From the NCBI GenBank assembly GCA_964371555.1, contig CAYJMQ010000009.1, forward strand, positions 1 through 54,145: a DNA stretch of 54,145 nucleotides, given 5' to 3'. This stretch comes from CAYJMQ01 sp964371555. Lineage in GTDB: Bacteria; Bdellovibrionota; JACOXK01; 2-02-FULL-40-11. Below the pieces are notes generated by a model, which saw only the letters and a program-made list of their open reading frames with translations, searched no databases and had not been told where the DNA came from. The translations under genes and the position numbers were made by a program. Positions 23,716 to 33,357 of this stretch are shown in pieces. How positions within the stretch are numbered: position 1 is the first letter of the stretch; each line of letters begins with the position of its first letter.

Positions 23716-23788
23716 AGCCGACGACCGGAATCGAACCGGTGACCTACTCATTACGAATGAGTTGCTCTACCTGCTGAGCTACGTCGGC
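23716..23788 (-). tRNA. tRNA-Thr(CGU)
   Basis: This 73-nt cloverleaf on the minus strand has acceptor GCCGACG/CGTCGGC, D arm GCTC-AGCAGGTA-GAGC and anticodon stem ACTCA/TGAGT with loop TTCGTAA (anticodon CGU, reading ACG). The T arm is ACCGG-TTCGATT-CCGGT and the discriminator is U. CCA is not encoded. All stems pair fully. nadB starts 7 nt downstream on the same strand. Confidence 0.95.
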
Positions 23789-23873
23789 CGATTCTTCTAC
23801 CTAATATCAATGCGGATTTTGTTCAATCTTTTTTCTTTGAAAAAACAAAAGCCGCTTGTTAGAACAAATAGAG

Positions 23874-24992
23874 ATGTCCAAAAATTACCGTCCGACCGTG
23901 GCTGAAATCAATCTGAACTCCCTCAAATTCAATGTTCATCAGCTTCAAAAAAAGATTGGCCCCGCAAGCCAGATCATGGCTGTCGTCAAAGCGAATGCTT
24001 ATGGACACGGGGATGTCGGAATTGCAAAAGCCCTTGAGTTGTTAAAGATCCCCTTTTTGGCTGTCGCTTACCTCGAAGAGGGGATCAAACTGCGTGAGCG
24101 GGGTATTAAAAGCAGAATTGTCATTTTGACCGGCGGCCAGGAACCAGATCATTTTTCTGAACTTCATCATTACAAACTAACCCCTGTTTTTTACGATCTC
24201 CATTATCTGACTGCCTACAATGACTTTTGCAGAAATAAACGCAAAATAAACCCCGTCCATCTTAAGTTTGATACCGGCATGAATCGGCTCGGTTTCCCGG
24301 CATATCAGATTGCGCAGGTTTTTCGAAAACTTCCGGCTCTTAAAAACCTGAAATTTGAAGGGATGATGACCCATTTTGCGAACGCGGAGCGCCCGAGTCA
24401 TTTTAATCAGGAACAGATTTTATTATTCAACAGATGGCGAAAACTCTCTCCGGTTCCGTTCAATTATTACCATCTTGCCAATAGTGGAGCGATCCTGAAC
24501 GATTTTGGCGTGAATGAGAATCTGGCGCGTCCGGGGCTCGCCCTTTATGGCGCCTATCCGATCAAAGAATTGAGAAAGAAACTCGAGCTGAGACCCGTCA
24601 TGACACTCAAAAGCAGGGTCATACAGCTCAAAAAGGTTAAAAAGGGGGCTTATATCAGCTACGGCTATACCCATCGTTTTCATCACGATTCGGTTGTTGC
24701 CACGGTTCCGGCCGGTTATGCGGATGGTTTTTTACGATACTTCTCGAATAAAGGGGATGTTCTTATTCGTGGCAAAAGGGCGCCAGTGGTCGGCGTGGTT
24801 TGCATGGATGTTTTTATGGTCGATGTCGGGCATATCCCGGGGGTAAGTCTTCAAGATGAGGTGATACTGCTGGGGGGAGAGAAGGGGGTTACTCTCTATG
24901 TGGAGGAGCTGGCTGAAAGGATAGGGACAATCCCATGGGAAATATTTTGTCATATTTCCGAGCGGGTTCCACGGGTGTTTGTGAGGAAATAG
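23874..24992 (+). CDS. alr: Alanine racemase
   Basis: This 372-residue PLP enzyme makes D-alanine for peptidoglycan. The PLP lysine is K39 in AVVKANAYGHGD. The catalytic Tyr lies in YISYGYTHRF, and substrate regions include KFDTGMNRLGF, HFANAE and VPAGYADGF. The ATG at 23874 (preceded by aaatagag) is preferred to an in-frame TTG at 23856. It begins a long plus-strand operon that continues with purH after 57 bp. Confidence 0.94.
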   Translation: MSKNYRPTVAEINLNSLKFNVHQLQKKIGPASQIMAVVKANAYGHGDVGIAKALELLKIPFLAVAYLEEGIKLRERGIKSRIVILTGGQEPDHFSELHHYKLTPVFYDLHYLTAYNDFCRNKRKINPVHLKFDTGMNRLGFPAYQIAQVFRKLPALKNLKFEGMMTHFANAERPSHFNQEQILLFNRWRKLSPVPFNYYHLANSGAILNDFGVNENLARPGLALYGAYPIKELRKKLELRPVMTLKSRVIQLKKVKKGAYISYGYTHRFHHDSVVATVPAGYADGFLRYFSNKGDVLIRGKRAPVVGVVCMDVFMVDVGHIPGVSLQDEVILLGGEKGVTLYVEELAERIGTIPWEIFCHISERVPRVFVRK

Positions 24993-25049
24993 TCTATTGA
25001 TTTCAGCCCAAAAACAGATAATAATGCGATCTTATATGGAGAGTGATGC

Positions 25050-26633
25050 GTGAAGATTGAAAGGGCGCTGATATCCGTAACCCATAAGGAGGGGCTGGTC
25101 GATTTTGCCAGGGAGCTTCGAAAATATAAGATTGATATTATATCGACCGGTGGCACGGCCGCCCTTTTGCAGGAAAATAATGTCAAAGTTACCCCTATTT
25201 CCGACTATACCGGCTTCCCCGAGATTCTAGGGGGGCGCGTCAAAACCCTTCATCCCAAAATCTATGGCGCGCTCCTTGCGCGTCAAAACGACGAACAGGA
25301 GATTGAACGACTCAAAGAGTTTGGGATTTCCCAGATTCAGATGGTTGTCGTGAATCTCTATCCATTTGATGAAGTGACCGCGCGTTCCAACTGCACGATG
25401 GCCGATGCGCTGGAGAATATTGATATTGGAGGGGTCAGCCTCATCCGTGCGGCGGCAAAAAACTATAAAGATGTGATTGTTGTGACAACCCCGAAAGATT
25501 ACCCGCTCGTTCTCGGTGAAATGGAAAAAAACAGCGGGGAGGTTTCTGAAGAGACAAGGCTTAGACTTGCCGTCCAGGCCTATTCAATGACTGCGGAATA
25601 TGATCGCCGAATTTCAAATTATCTCTACCAACATACCCTTGATCACAAGGATGCCCAAAAGCTCTTCACCCCGGTGCTGCATCTTCGCTATCGAAAAGTG
25701 CAGGATTTAAGATATGGTGAAAATCCTCATCAGGACGGCGCGCTCTATATTGATGAATCTGTTGCCGAACCCTCCATCACGCGGGCGGCGCTTCATTCAG
25801 GGAAAGAACTTTCTTTTAATAATATTTACGATTTGCACAGCGGCCTCGAATTGGCGAAGGAATTTGAAGAAGCTGTTTGTGTCATTGTGAAACATGGGAA
25901 TCCATGCGGTGTGGGGAGGCATAAAAGCGATATTCTGAAAGCCTACCTGCGCGCGCTGGAGAGTGATCCGGTTTCAGCCTTTGGAGGAGTTGTGATTGTC
26001 AATCGGGAGGTTTCGGGGCCGCTCTCTGAAGAGATGAATAAGATCTTTTTAGAGGTTGTTCTTGCCCCCGCTTATGAAAAAGAGGCGCTCGCCATTTTGG
26101 AAAAAAAGAAAAATTTAAGAATTTTAACACTTCCGTTTCAGCCTTTAAGCGCCATGGAAAATTCAGGGATTGAGCAGCTCGACCTTAAGAAAATTACAGG
26201 GGGGATCCTTGCCCACCAACGTGATCTTGAAACCATCAATACAAAACAATGGAAAGTCGTATGCGGTGAAAAACCGTCTGTGAATATTCTTAAAGGCTTG
26301 GAGTTTGCCTGGAAGGTGGTCAAACACGTTAAATCAAATGCCATTGTGATTGCCGATCGATCTCGGGTGCTCGGGGTTGGGGCGGGGCAGATGAATCGTG
26401 TTGAGTCGGTTCGTTTGGCATTGAATCGCGCAAAGTCCCGGGTCGCGGAGGGGGCTGTGTTGGCATCGGATGCGTTTTTCCCTTTTCGTGACAGCATCGA
26501 CCTTTTGGAAGGGAGCGGGATTGTTGCGGTGATTCAGCCCGGCGGATCGGTGCGGGATCAGGAAGTCATTGAGGCAGCCAAGGAAAAAAATATCACGATG
26601 ATTTTTACGAACGAACGGCATTTTAAACACTAA
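25050..26633 (+). CDS. purH: AICAR formyltransferase / IMP cyclohydrolase
   Basis: This 527-residue bifunctional enzyme performs the last two steps of IMP synthesis. It starts with GTG. The N-terminal MGS-like cyclohydrolase domain (about 1-190) has ALISVTHKEGLVDFA, ISTGGTAALL, GRVKTLHPKIYG and NLYPF. The AICARFT domain follows, with QDLRYGENPHQDGALY, VKHGNPCGVG and SDPVSAFGGVV. It ends with IQPGGSVRDQEVIEAA and TNERHFKH, as the family does. purD and purE follow in the same operon. Confidence 0.96.
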   Translation: MKIERALISVTHKEGLVDFARELRKYKIDIISTGGTAALLQENNVKVTPISDYTGFPEILGGRVKTLHPKIYGALLARQNDEQEIERLKEFGISQIQMVVVNLYPFDEVTARSNCTMADALENIDIGGVSLIRAAAKNYKDVIVVTTPKDYPLVLGEMEKNSGEVSEETRLRLAVQAYSMTAEYDRRISNYLYQHTLDHKDAQKLFTPVLHLRYRKVQDLRYGENPHQDGALYIDESVAEPSITRAALHSGKELSFNNIYDLHSGLELAKEFEEAVCVIVKHGNPCGVGRHKSDILKAYLRALESDPVSAFGGVVIVNREVSGPLSEEMNKIFLEVVLAPAYEKEALAILEKKKNLRILTLPFQPLSAMENSGIEQLDLKKITGGILAHQRDLETINTKQWKVVCGEKPSVNILKGLEFAWKVVKHVKSNAIVIADRSRVLGVGAGQMNRVESVRLALNRAKSRVAEGAVLASDAFFPFRDSIDLLEGSGIVAVIQPGGSVRDQEVIEAAKEKNITMIFTNERHFKH

Positions 26634-26639
26634 CAGCAC

Positions 26640-28316
26640 ATGCCTGGCAAAAAAGAATGGCTCATTCGCAAATCAAAAAAACACTACTTTGGTCCCTTCG
26701 ATACCGACCAGGTTAAAAAATTAATTCGTGAATCAGAAGCGGGGAGCTACGATGAAATTGCCCGCTCAACCGAGAGTTTTCGATATTTTAAAGATTCCCC
26801 TCTGTTTGCGCCTTTGATTGAAGAAGTTTCTCCTCATGCCGCGGATGAAAAGACGGTGAATCTTTCGCTGGAGCAGACAATAACTGTTGTCTCATCCGAA
26901 GAGAGGAAGAGGCAACAAAAGGAAATTCCAAAAAAACCGGTCATTGACCTCCAGCGGATAAAACCGGAAAAAATCCAAATAAAAAAACGATCATGGCGAT
27001 TCATATCGTTCTTTTTACTGATTTGTATTACATCGTCCCTTCTCCTTTGGGCCATTTTTCAAAAAGAAAAAGCGCACATCCCATCTCCTGTGGCATCTCC
27101 CGCGGTTTCTCCGGATACAAAATTGCAAGAGTTGACACGGACCCTCGAGCAATTCAATCTTCATTTCTATCAGGGGAGGCTTGAAGAATCTGCCGAGGAG
27201 TATGACAAGGCGATAGAGCTTTACAAAAAGGCGCTTGAATATAAACCGGATGATATTCGCGCAAAAATACATTTGATGGCGCTCGATTTTCAAAAAAATG
27301 GCGATGTTCAAAAGTCCCGCCGGTCTTTCCTGAAATTATTGACCGAGTCGCCTGAAAAAACGCACTTTGTTGAAATTCAAAATTATTTAGGGCTTCTGTC
27401 TCTAAAACAAAATCGGATTGAAGACGCCATTGCTTATTTTTTGAGGGCTATCCGCGAAGATGGGCAATTTTCACCGGCGCATTTTAATCTCGGGTATAGT
27501 TATTTTCTGCAGAAACAGTTTTATAATGCGAGGCTTCACTTCGATAAGGCGGCCAAAACACAGGCGAATCTCCCGATGCTCTATATTTATCTTGGAAGAA
27601 CATTGGAGCGGCTCGGCAAAGATGATGTGGCGATTCGCGAGTATTTGAATGCCAACCGGATTAACCCAAATCTTTATATTCCCTATATTCATCTTGCGAT
27701 GATTCATTTGAGATTGAAACAGCGGAAAGAAGCATTTGGCTTTCTCGAAAAAATGATTGCCAAAGATCCGGATTATCAGTATCAGCTCTCCCGCGATTTG
27801 AGATTCATAGATGAAACATTCAATTATCAGAGCGCGCTCGACGCAATCTTAAGAGAGAAGGAAATCACTGCTGAGGCGGCAGCCGCCCTGGCGGCGCTTT
27901 TTTACCTGACCCGGGACTTTAAGAGTTCAAAGGAGTGGATTTTAAAAGCGCTCAGGCTGAATCCGGAAGCATCCCCTGCCTATACGATACAGGGATATCT
28001 TTTTAAACGGGAGGGGGATTATGATCAGGCCTCTCTTTCCTTTCAGACTGCGCTGAGGTATAACTTCCAAAATAGTCTTTCGCACACACAGCTTGCCGAT
28101 CTTGCAATCCGGCTTGGCAGATATCAGGAAGCGATTGAACACTGCAGGTCGGTTTTGGCATTTGATCCATTTTCTGTGATTGCTTATTACACATTGGGGG
28201 CTGCATTTACGCATCTGGATCGCATTTCAGATGCTGTTGACTCTTTTAATAAAGCGTTGGAATATGACCCGAACTACCTCCCCGCAAAAAAAATGCTGCT
28301 GCAATATTCGAAATGA
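26640..28316 (+). CDS. Membrane-anchored TPR protein with GYF_2-like N-terminus
   Basis: This is 558 residues. The first 60 (WLIRKSKKHYFGPFDTDQVK, then YDEIARSTESFRYF) resemble the small GYF_2-type domain often fused to signalling or gliding proteins in deltaproteobacteria. One membrane helix lies near residues 120-140 (FISFFLLICITSSLLLWAIF). The remainder contains about ten tetratricopeptide repeats, for example NLGYSYFLQKQFYNARLHFD and YYTLGAAFTHLDRISDAVDS, which would sit in the periplasm and bind proteins. It overlaps purD by 4 bp. A link to purine synthesis is not implied. The partner is unknown. Confidence 0.8.
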   Translation: MPGKKEWLIRKSKKHYFGPFDTDQVKKLIRESEAGSYDEIARSTESFRYFKDSPLFAPLIEEVSPHAADEKTVNLSLEQTITVVSSEERKRQQKEIPKKPVIDLQRIKPEKIQIKKRSWRFISFFLLICITSSLLLWAIFQKEKAHIPSPVASPAVSPDTKLQELTRTLEQFNLHFYQGRLEESAEEYDKAIELYKKALEYKPDDIRAKIHLMALDFQKNGDVQKSRRSFLKLLTESPEKTHFVEIQNYLGLLSLKQNRIEDAIAYFLRAIREDGQFSPAHFNLGYSYFLQKQFYNARLHFDKAAKTQANLPMLYIYLGRTLERLGKDDVAIREYLNANRINPNLYIPYIHLAMIHLRLKQRKEAFGFLEKMIAKDPDYQYQLSRDLRFIDETFNYQSALDAILREKEITAEAAAALAALFYLTRDFKSSKEWILKALRLNPEASPAYTIQGYLFKREGDYDQASLSFQTALRYNFQNSLSHTQLADLAIRLGRYQEAIEHCRSVLAFDPFSVIAYYTLGAAFTHLDRISDAVDSFNKALEYDPNYLPAKKMLLQYSK

Positions 28317-29596
28317 TGAAAGTTTTAGTCGTTGGAAATGGAGGGCGTGAACATGCCCTCGTATGGAAATTAAAACAGAGCCGGACAGTCTCTGAGATCT
28401 ACTGCGCGCCCGGGAATGGAGGGACTGCTGAGATTGCAGCAAACATCGCGATTTCAGCGACACAAATAGAAGAGCTAAAGGAGTGGGCGTTAAAAAATAA
28501 GATTGATTTTACAGTCGTTGGATCGGAAGCCCCGCTCTCTATGGGGATTACCGGCATCTTTGAGGCAGCGGGTCTTTCCATTTTTGGCGTGAATCGGGAG
28601 GCGGCACAGCTTGAAGCCAGCAAACTTTTTACCAAAAATTTGCTAAAAAAATATCGGATTCCGACCGCCTTTTTCGAGGTTTTTCATGATCCTGTTCGGG
28701 CAGTCGCGTCTCTTTCCTCGGCAATCTATCCACTTGTCATTAAAGCGGACGGATTGGCTTCGGGCAAAGGGGTTCGAATCTGTGAGGATCGGAAAGAGGC
28801 ATTAAAAGCGATTGATGACTTTATGGTGAAAAAAATTTTTGGGGCCTCATCGGAAACAATTGTCATTGAAGAGTTCTTACGGGGACGGGAAGTTTCATAC
28901 ATCGGTCTTTTTGATGGAGAGACATTTTTGCCGTTTGAGTCTTCACAGGATTATAAAAAAGCGAAAGATAATGATCAGGGGGTTAACACCGGTGGAATGG
29001 GGGCTATTTCCCCTTCACCTATTTTCGATTCCAGTTTGGAATCAAAAATAGGTGAAAAGATAGTAAAGCCTCTCATTTCTGCCCTGAAATCTGAAAATAT
29101 TCTCTACAGGGGCGTTTTATACATTGGCCTCATGGTTGTGAAGGGGGATCCCTATGTGCTTGAATTTAACGTCCGCTTTGGGGATCCGGAGGCCGAGGTG
29201 CTGATGGCGAGGCTGAAGTCGGATCTTCTGCCGCTTTTGCAAGCAACGTCGCGTGGCGAGCTTTCGAAAGTTTTAAAAATTTCGTGGAATTCTGATCCAG
29301 CCGTTTGTGTTGTTATGGTATCAAAGGGCTATCCGGAATCTTATGAAACTGGCTTCGAAATTTTTGGCCGGGAATCCCGCGAGGCTTCAGGCGAGGCTTC
29401 AGCATTCGATGAGACTGCTTTATTCCATTCCGGAACTGTGCTAAAAGATGGGAAACTTTTAACGGCAGGGGGGCGGGTCCTGAATGCGGTTGCCCGGGGC
29501 AAAACACTTCAAGAAGCAATAGATCGCGCCTATTCTTATGTGTCAAAGATTCATTGGGAAAATATCTATTTTAGAAAAGATATTGGGAGAGGATGA
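28313..29596 (+). CDS. purD: Phosphoribosylamine-glycine ligase (GARS)
   Basis: This 427-residue ATP-grasp enzyme makes GAR in purine synthesis. VLVVGNGGREHALVWKLKQS, KADGLASGKGVRIC, NTGGMGAISPSP and EFNVRFGDPEAEVLM are diagnostic. Near residue 355 an added RESREASGEAS is encoded by a short duplicated word (gcgaggcttcag twice), which looks like an inserted repeat. Start and stop overlap both neighbours in ATGA fashion. The next ATG codon (28316) is an equally possible start. Confidence 0.95.
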   Translation: MMKVLVVGNGGREHALVWKLKQSRTVSEIYCAPGNGGTAEIAANIAISATQIEELKEWALKNKIDFTVVGSEAPLSMGITGIFEAAGLSIFGVNREAAQLEASKLFTKNLLKKYRIPTAFFEVFHDPVRAVASLSSAIYPLVIKADGLASGKGVRICEDRKEALKAIDDFMVKKIFGASSETIVIEEFLRGREVSYIGLFDGETFLPFESSQDYKKAKDNDQGVNTGGMGAISPSPIFDSSLESKIGEKIVKPLISALKSENILYRGVLYIGLMVVKGDPYVLEFNVRFGDPEAEVLMARLKSDLLPLLQATSRGELSKVLKISWNSDPAVCVVMVSKGYPESYETGFEIFGRESREASGEASAFDETALFHSGTVLKDGKLLTAGGRVLNAVARGKTLQEAIDRAYSYVSKIHWENIYFRKDIGRG

Positions 29597-30096
29597 TGAA
29601 AAAAGCAAAGGTTGCCATTCTTATCGGAAGTTCTTCTGATTTACCAGTTGCGAAGGAAGGGATAGGGGTTTTACAAAAGCTCAATATCCCATTTGATCTT
29701 CATGTGCTTTCTGCCCATCGGACGCCCCAGGCGGTTTTGTCTTATGTGAAAAATGCCCCCAAAAAAGGGATTCGGGTTTTTATTGTAGGGGCTGGGATGG
29801 CCGCGCATTTGGGGGGGGTCGTCGCGGCGCATACCCTTCATCCTGTCATTGGGGTGCCGATTGATGGCAAATTGGATGGCCTCGATGCGCTTCTTTCTAC
29901 GGTTCAGATGCCAAAGGGGGTGCCGGTTGCGACTGTCACCATTGGGAAAACAGGATTTATCAATGCTTCCTTGCTTGCCGCAGAGATACTCTCTCTTTCT
30001 GATTCTAAATTATTTAAAAACTTAAAATTATTTAGACAACAAATGACAAGAGAAGTTCTTGAAACAGATAAAAAGATCCGAAAAACTTTATCCTGA
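29593..30096 (+). CDS. purE: N5-carboxyaminoimidazole ribonucleotide mutase (class I PurE)
   Basis: This 167-residue enzyme converts N5-CAIR to CAIR. ILIGSSSDLPVAKEG, LSAHRTPQAVLSYV, FIVGAGMAAHLGGVVAAHT and PVIGVPIDGKLDGLDALLS are characteristic. Residues IGKTGFINASLLAAEIL correspond to the IG..GA.NAALLA helix. The usual PurE partner, PurK, is not in the window. It overlaps purD by 4 bp. Confidence 0.95.
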   Translation: MMKKAKVAILIGSSSDLPVAKEGIGVLQKLNIPFDLHVLSAHRTPQAVLSYVKNAPKKGIRVFIVGAGMAAHLGGVVAAHTLHPVIGVPIDGKLDGLDALLSTVQMPKGVPVATVTIGKTGFINASLLAAEILSLSDSKLFKNLKLFRQQMTREVLETDKKIRKTLS

Positions 30097-30102
30097 ACTT
30101 TC

Positions 30103-30687
30103 ATGAAACGCTCAGAGTTTTCTGACATTAAACATATTTTGGAGGAGGGGGGGATTCTCGCCTATCCTACCGAGACGGTCTACGGATTGGGATGCGATCC
30201 TTTTCGTAAAGAAGCTGTCGGGAGAATTTTTAAGTTAAAAGGGAGAAAATCAGGGGAGCCACCCCTCCTTCTGATCCCAAATAGAGAGTGGCTTTATTCT
30301 CTTGTGACAGATGTCTCTTCTCAAGTGTTGGCTTTGATCGATAGCTTTTGGCCGGGCCCGCTGACAATCGCGCTTCCGGCAAAAGAATCGGTTCCAAAGT
30401 GGCTTAGGCATCGGGACAATACGGTGGCTTTAAGAATTTCTTCTCACCGTTGGGTAGAGGCCTTTCTCTCTTTTTATCGTCAGCCGATTGTTTCTACGAG
30501 CGCAAATTTGAGGGGATTACCTCCTGCGCGCGCAATTTCTGATGTTAAAAAATATTTTCCTAAAGGGATTGATTATTGTGTGGATGGGGGGCTGCTGCCC
30601 CGATCTGAAGGTTCAACAATTATTTCTTTTGACGGGAGTTTTAAGCTCATTCGTGAAGGTGTCATTGCCAGAAAGGATCTATGGTAA
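30103..30687 (+). CDS. tsaC: L-threonylcarbamoyladenylate synthase
   Basis: This 194-residue YrdC/Sua5-domain protein makes threonylcarbamoyl-AMP for the t6A modification of tRNA. Signature residues are LAYPTETVYGLGCDPF, the lysine-rich KLKGRKSGEPPLLL, WPGPLTIALP, VALRISSH and PIVSTSANLRGLPP. It lacks the C-terminal Sua5 domain and so is the short TsaC type. The ATG follows purE by 6 bp, and its end overlaps the DUF1015 gene by 7 bp. Confidence 0.93.
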   Translation: MKRSEFSDIKHILEEGGILAYPTETVYGLGCDPFRKEAVGRIFKLKGRKSGEPPLLLIPNREWLYSLVTDVSSQVLALIDSFWPGPLTIALPAKESVPKWLRHRDNTVALRISSHRWVEAFLSFYRQPIVSTSANLRGLPPARAISDVKKYFPKGIDYCVDGGLLPRSEGSTIISFDGSFKLIREGVIARKDLW

Positions 30688-31913
30688 TCGTTCAGCCATT
30701 TGCTGCCCATTACTATGATACTAAAAAAGTTCGTCTGGACGACGTTGTTGTTCCACCATTTGATGTCATTTCCGAATCAGAGAGAAAATTTTTTTTTAAA
30801 CGCCACCCTTGTAATTTTGCAAAAATCATTTTGGGGAAAGACAAAAATAACGGTTACAAGAGGGCGGGAGATCTCTTTCGAAAATGGAAAAAAGAAGGCA
30901 TTTTAATTCACGACTCAAGGCCTCATTTCTATTTATGGCAGCAGACTTTTAAACAGGGAAGAAATACACTTACCCGTTCAGGATTGGTTGCCCAAGTCGC
31001 GCTCAATGGTTTCAAGAAGGGGGAAATCCTGCCTCATGAGAAGACCTTTGAGGCGCCTATTTTGGATAGGCTTCAAATTGTCGAAGAAACCAGGGCCAAT
31101 CTTTCTCCGGTTTTTATGATGTATGACGGCAAGCAGATGACATTGGAGAAGAAGATGATCCGAAAGCGCCGCAAGCCGTTTCTTCAATTTCAAGACCTCG
31201 AAGGTGTAAAGTCGAAGATCTGGAAAATTCAGGATCCAGCGCTTGAGAAAGAGATTCAAAATTATTTTCAACGTAAAAAACTCTATATTGTAGACGGCCA
31301 TCACCGGTTTGCCACAGCCTTGGCATTTCGCCAAAAGAATAAAAAAGAGGCCTCGCTCGATTTTGTGCTGGCGGTGATATCCAATATGTCCGATCCAGGG
31401 CTCGTCGTATACCCGATTCACCGGATGCTCATGAAACAGAAAAAGTTTGATGCCCAGCGGTATTTAAAAAGTCTCAAGCGTTACTTTGTGATTTCTAAAA
31501 AAAAGGAACTGCCCCTGCTTCCCCTGCTTCCGGAGACGCTCAAAAGACATCATTGGGGAGTGTTATTTTATGGCGATGCCGCTTATTATGAACTTTCGTT
31601 AAAAAAAGGAGTCAAAATTCAAGCTGGAAAAATTCAGACTGACAAACCACTGGATGTAGCTATATTACAAGAGCTTATTATCCCAAAATCGTATCATCAT
31701 GATCTGCGCTATACAAAAAGTGTTGGGAAAGGTCTCAAAGCCGAATTTTCAAAACTGAGAGAGGGAAAGTACGAGGCCATCTGGCTTGTTCGCGAGCCGA
31801 CATTGAATCAGATCAAAAATATTGCGGATGCCCATGAAGTCATGCCGCAAAAAAGCACATTTTTTTACCCGAAAATTTTTGCGGGCCCCCTCATTCGTTG
31901 TTTTAACGTTTAA
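30681..31913 (+). CDS. DUF1015-family protein
   Basis: This 410-residue protein belongs to DUF1015, widespread in deltaproteobacteria, clostridia and Thermotogae. Family signatures are VQPFAAHYYD near the start, then VVPPFDVIS, LPHEKTFEAPILDRL, ANLSPVFMMYD, IVDGHHRFATALAF and, near the end, VMPQKSTFFYPKIFAG. Relatives have been discussed as serine-kinase-like, but I cannot assign activity. A small repeat encodes LPLLPLLP near residue 277. It ends 10 bp from a convergent gene, so the operon stops here. Confidence 0.9.
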   Translation: MVIVQPFAAHYYDTKKVRLDDVVVPPFDVISESERKFFFKRHPCNFAKIILGKDKNNGYKRAGDLFRKWKKEGILIHDSRPHFYLWQQTFKQGRNTLTRSGLVAQVALNGFKKGEILPHEKTFEAPILDRLQIVEETRANLSPVFMMYDGKQMTLEKKMIRKRRKPFLQFQDLEGVKSKIWKIQDPALEKEIQNYFQRKKLYIVDGHHRFATALAFRQKNKKEASLDFVLAVISNMSDPGLVVYPIHRMLMKQKKFDAQRYLKSLKRYFVISKKKELPLLPLLPETLKRHHWGVLFYGDAAYYELSLKKGVKIQAGKIQTDKPLDVAILQELIIPKSYHHDLRYTKSVGKGLKAEFSKLREGKYEAIWLVREPTLNQIKNIADAHEVMPQKSTFFYPKIFAGPLIRCFNV

Positions 31914-31923
31914 ACGAAGGGGG

Positions 31924-32589
31924 TCAGAATTCGTATGCGATCCCAAATAGCCAATCGTGGCGCTGGTTTTCTTCAAGATAATTGGTTTGCTTGATTGACA
32001 ATTCAAATTGTCGCGAGAGTCTTCTTGATAATTCGGTCTCGAGAATCTGATCACCCGTATGATAGGAAATATCAGTTTCGAAATTCATATGGAATGGTTT
32101 TTCAATATGAAGCGTTGGTTTCACGTAATCAGAACCGAATTTGAATTTCGGTATGATTTTATTTCCTTTGGAAATCTCTCCAAACTGTGAAGCCGATTTC
32201 ACAAGAGCCGCTGTGGCAATTGAAAACTCTCTGTCTTGCTCAAAATATTTTTTAATCCCTTTTCTCAGTTCTTTCCGCAACTGACCCCACATCAGAGAGG
32301 TGATTGCCTTCCCCTCTGCCCGAATGGCTTGAAGTCGATTCCATTCTGTGGTCATGGAAAGGCTTGTAACCCCGCCAAAGGGGGGTCGAAGATATGCCAT
32401 GTAGGGGAAGTTTTTCGGGGTATTCCCCAGAAATGTTTGATAGATCATCCGGGCGTCCGAATGCTCAATATTGCGCTCCTCGGTGATGTCCTCAATTGTG
32501 AGCAACGCGCCAAATAGCTGCGCTTCGGCCGCGATTGTAAAAGAGATGGCTAAGAGCCAAAGATACAAATAACGTACAGCAGGCTTCAT
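31924..32589 (-). CDS. Secreted protein, probably outer-membrane associated
   Basis: This 221-residue protein has a signal peptide (YLWLLAISFTIAAEA then QLFG). The last third consists of alternating beta strands (HIEKPFHMNFETDISYHTG, FELSIKQTNY) and ends WLFGIAYEF. That terminal aromatic pattern is the one recognised by the BAM machinery, suggesting a beta-barrel or strand-rich outer-membrane protein. I recognise no family. It is convergent with the DUF1015 gene. Confidence 0.65.
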   Translation of the reverse strand: MKPAVRYLYLWLLAISFTIAAEAQLFGALLTIEDITEERNIEHSDARMIYQTFLGNTPKNFPYMAYLRPPFGGVTSLSMTTEWNRLQAIRAEGKAITSLMWGQLRKELRKGIKKYFEQDREFSIATAALVKSASQFGEISKGNKIIPKFKFGSDYVKPTLHIEKPFHMNFETDISYHTGDQILETELSRRLSRQFELSIKQTNYLEENQRHDWLFGIAYEF

Positions 32590-32725
32590 ATTCTGGTTTA
32601 TTCCTGCAATAATAGTGCCACAACTTATAAAGTCACATCAACAATAATTATTTGAAATTACACACTTTTTTATGATAGATGTTCTAAAAAAATGCGTTAC
32701 AAAGGCAAAAAAGTGACAATTTTTG

Positions 32726-33040
32726 TCAATTTTTTGAATTTTCGACAATTTTGAAGCGGATGTCTGTCAAGGTAATTCCAAACGCCTTTTTGATTTTTTC
32801 AAGAAGATCGAGCTTCATAAACTGAAGCTGTGTAAGCCAGGTTGAGTTTGAGACACCGATCGTAAGAACGCCGTATCTCAGATGGAGCGGCTGGCAGCGG
32901 TCGGATAAATTTTTCCCCATGACTTCCATCCAATGGGTCCAGATTTTGTACTCTTTGAGTTTCTCACTCCACCCCTTTTTTTGAAAATAGTCTTCGAGAA
33001 TGTTGCCAATATGAACTGGAAATCGTTTAGGCCTCGTCAT
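32726..33040 (-). CDS. DUF721/DciA-like protein
   Basis: This 104-residue protein has the DUF721 pattern: IGNILEDYFQKKGWSEKLKE, WTHWMEVMGKNLSDRCQPLH, LTIGVSNSTWLTQLQFMKL then LLEKIKKAFG. Characterised members (DciA) help load the replicative DNA helicase DnaB. It is 40 bp downstream of rpoZ on the same strand, and the gap contains tandem copies of ttggattcaattt. The 136-bp gap on the other side, up to the gene at 31924-32589, shows nothing coding. Confidence 0.8.
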   Translation of the reverse strand: MTRPKRFPVHIGNILEDYFQKKGWSEKLKEYKIWTHWMEVMGKNLSDRCQPLHLRYGVLTIGVSNSTWLTQLQFMKLDLLEKIKKAFGITLTDIRFKIVENSKN

Positions 33041-33080
33041 TGTTAAATCTCGGGTTAAATCTTGGATTCAATTTTTGGAT

Positions 33081-33284
33081 TCAATTTTTGGGTTGAGGCT
33101 TTTTAAGAAAATAGACGTTTCCGGCGGCAATTTCCCTGAGCGCCGTAACGGCTGGTTTGTTTGCCGATTCAACCAGCGGTTGCGATCCTTTCAAGAGCTG
33201 CTTTGTTCGTTCTGTTGAAAGAATCACAAGTTCAAACCGGTTATCAATTTTTTCCAGACAATCTTCAACGGTAATTCGTGCCAT
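33081..33284 (-). CDS. rpoZ: RNA polymerase omega subunit
   Basis: This 67-residue protein starts MARITVEDCLEKIDNRFELV with ggagatc upstream of the ATG at 33284. The longer frame to 33365 is rejected because the family starts with this exact motif. PAVTALREIAAGNVYF is the conserved second helix. It assists assembly of RNA polymerase. It is divergent from lptE, sharing a 73-bp promoter region. Confidence 0.92.
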   Translation of the reverse strand: MARITVEDCLEKIDNRFELVILSTERTKQLLKGSQPLVESANKPAVTALREIAAGNVYFLKKPQPKN

Positions 33285-33357
33285 GATTTGATCTCCTGTA
33301 ACGTATCTACCAAATGATTCTGGCAAAAGCAAGGGGGTTATGATAGGAGGCGATAGT

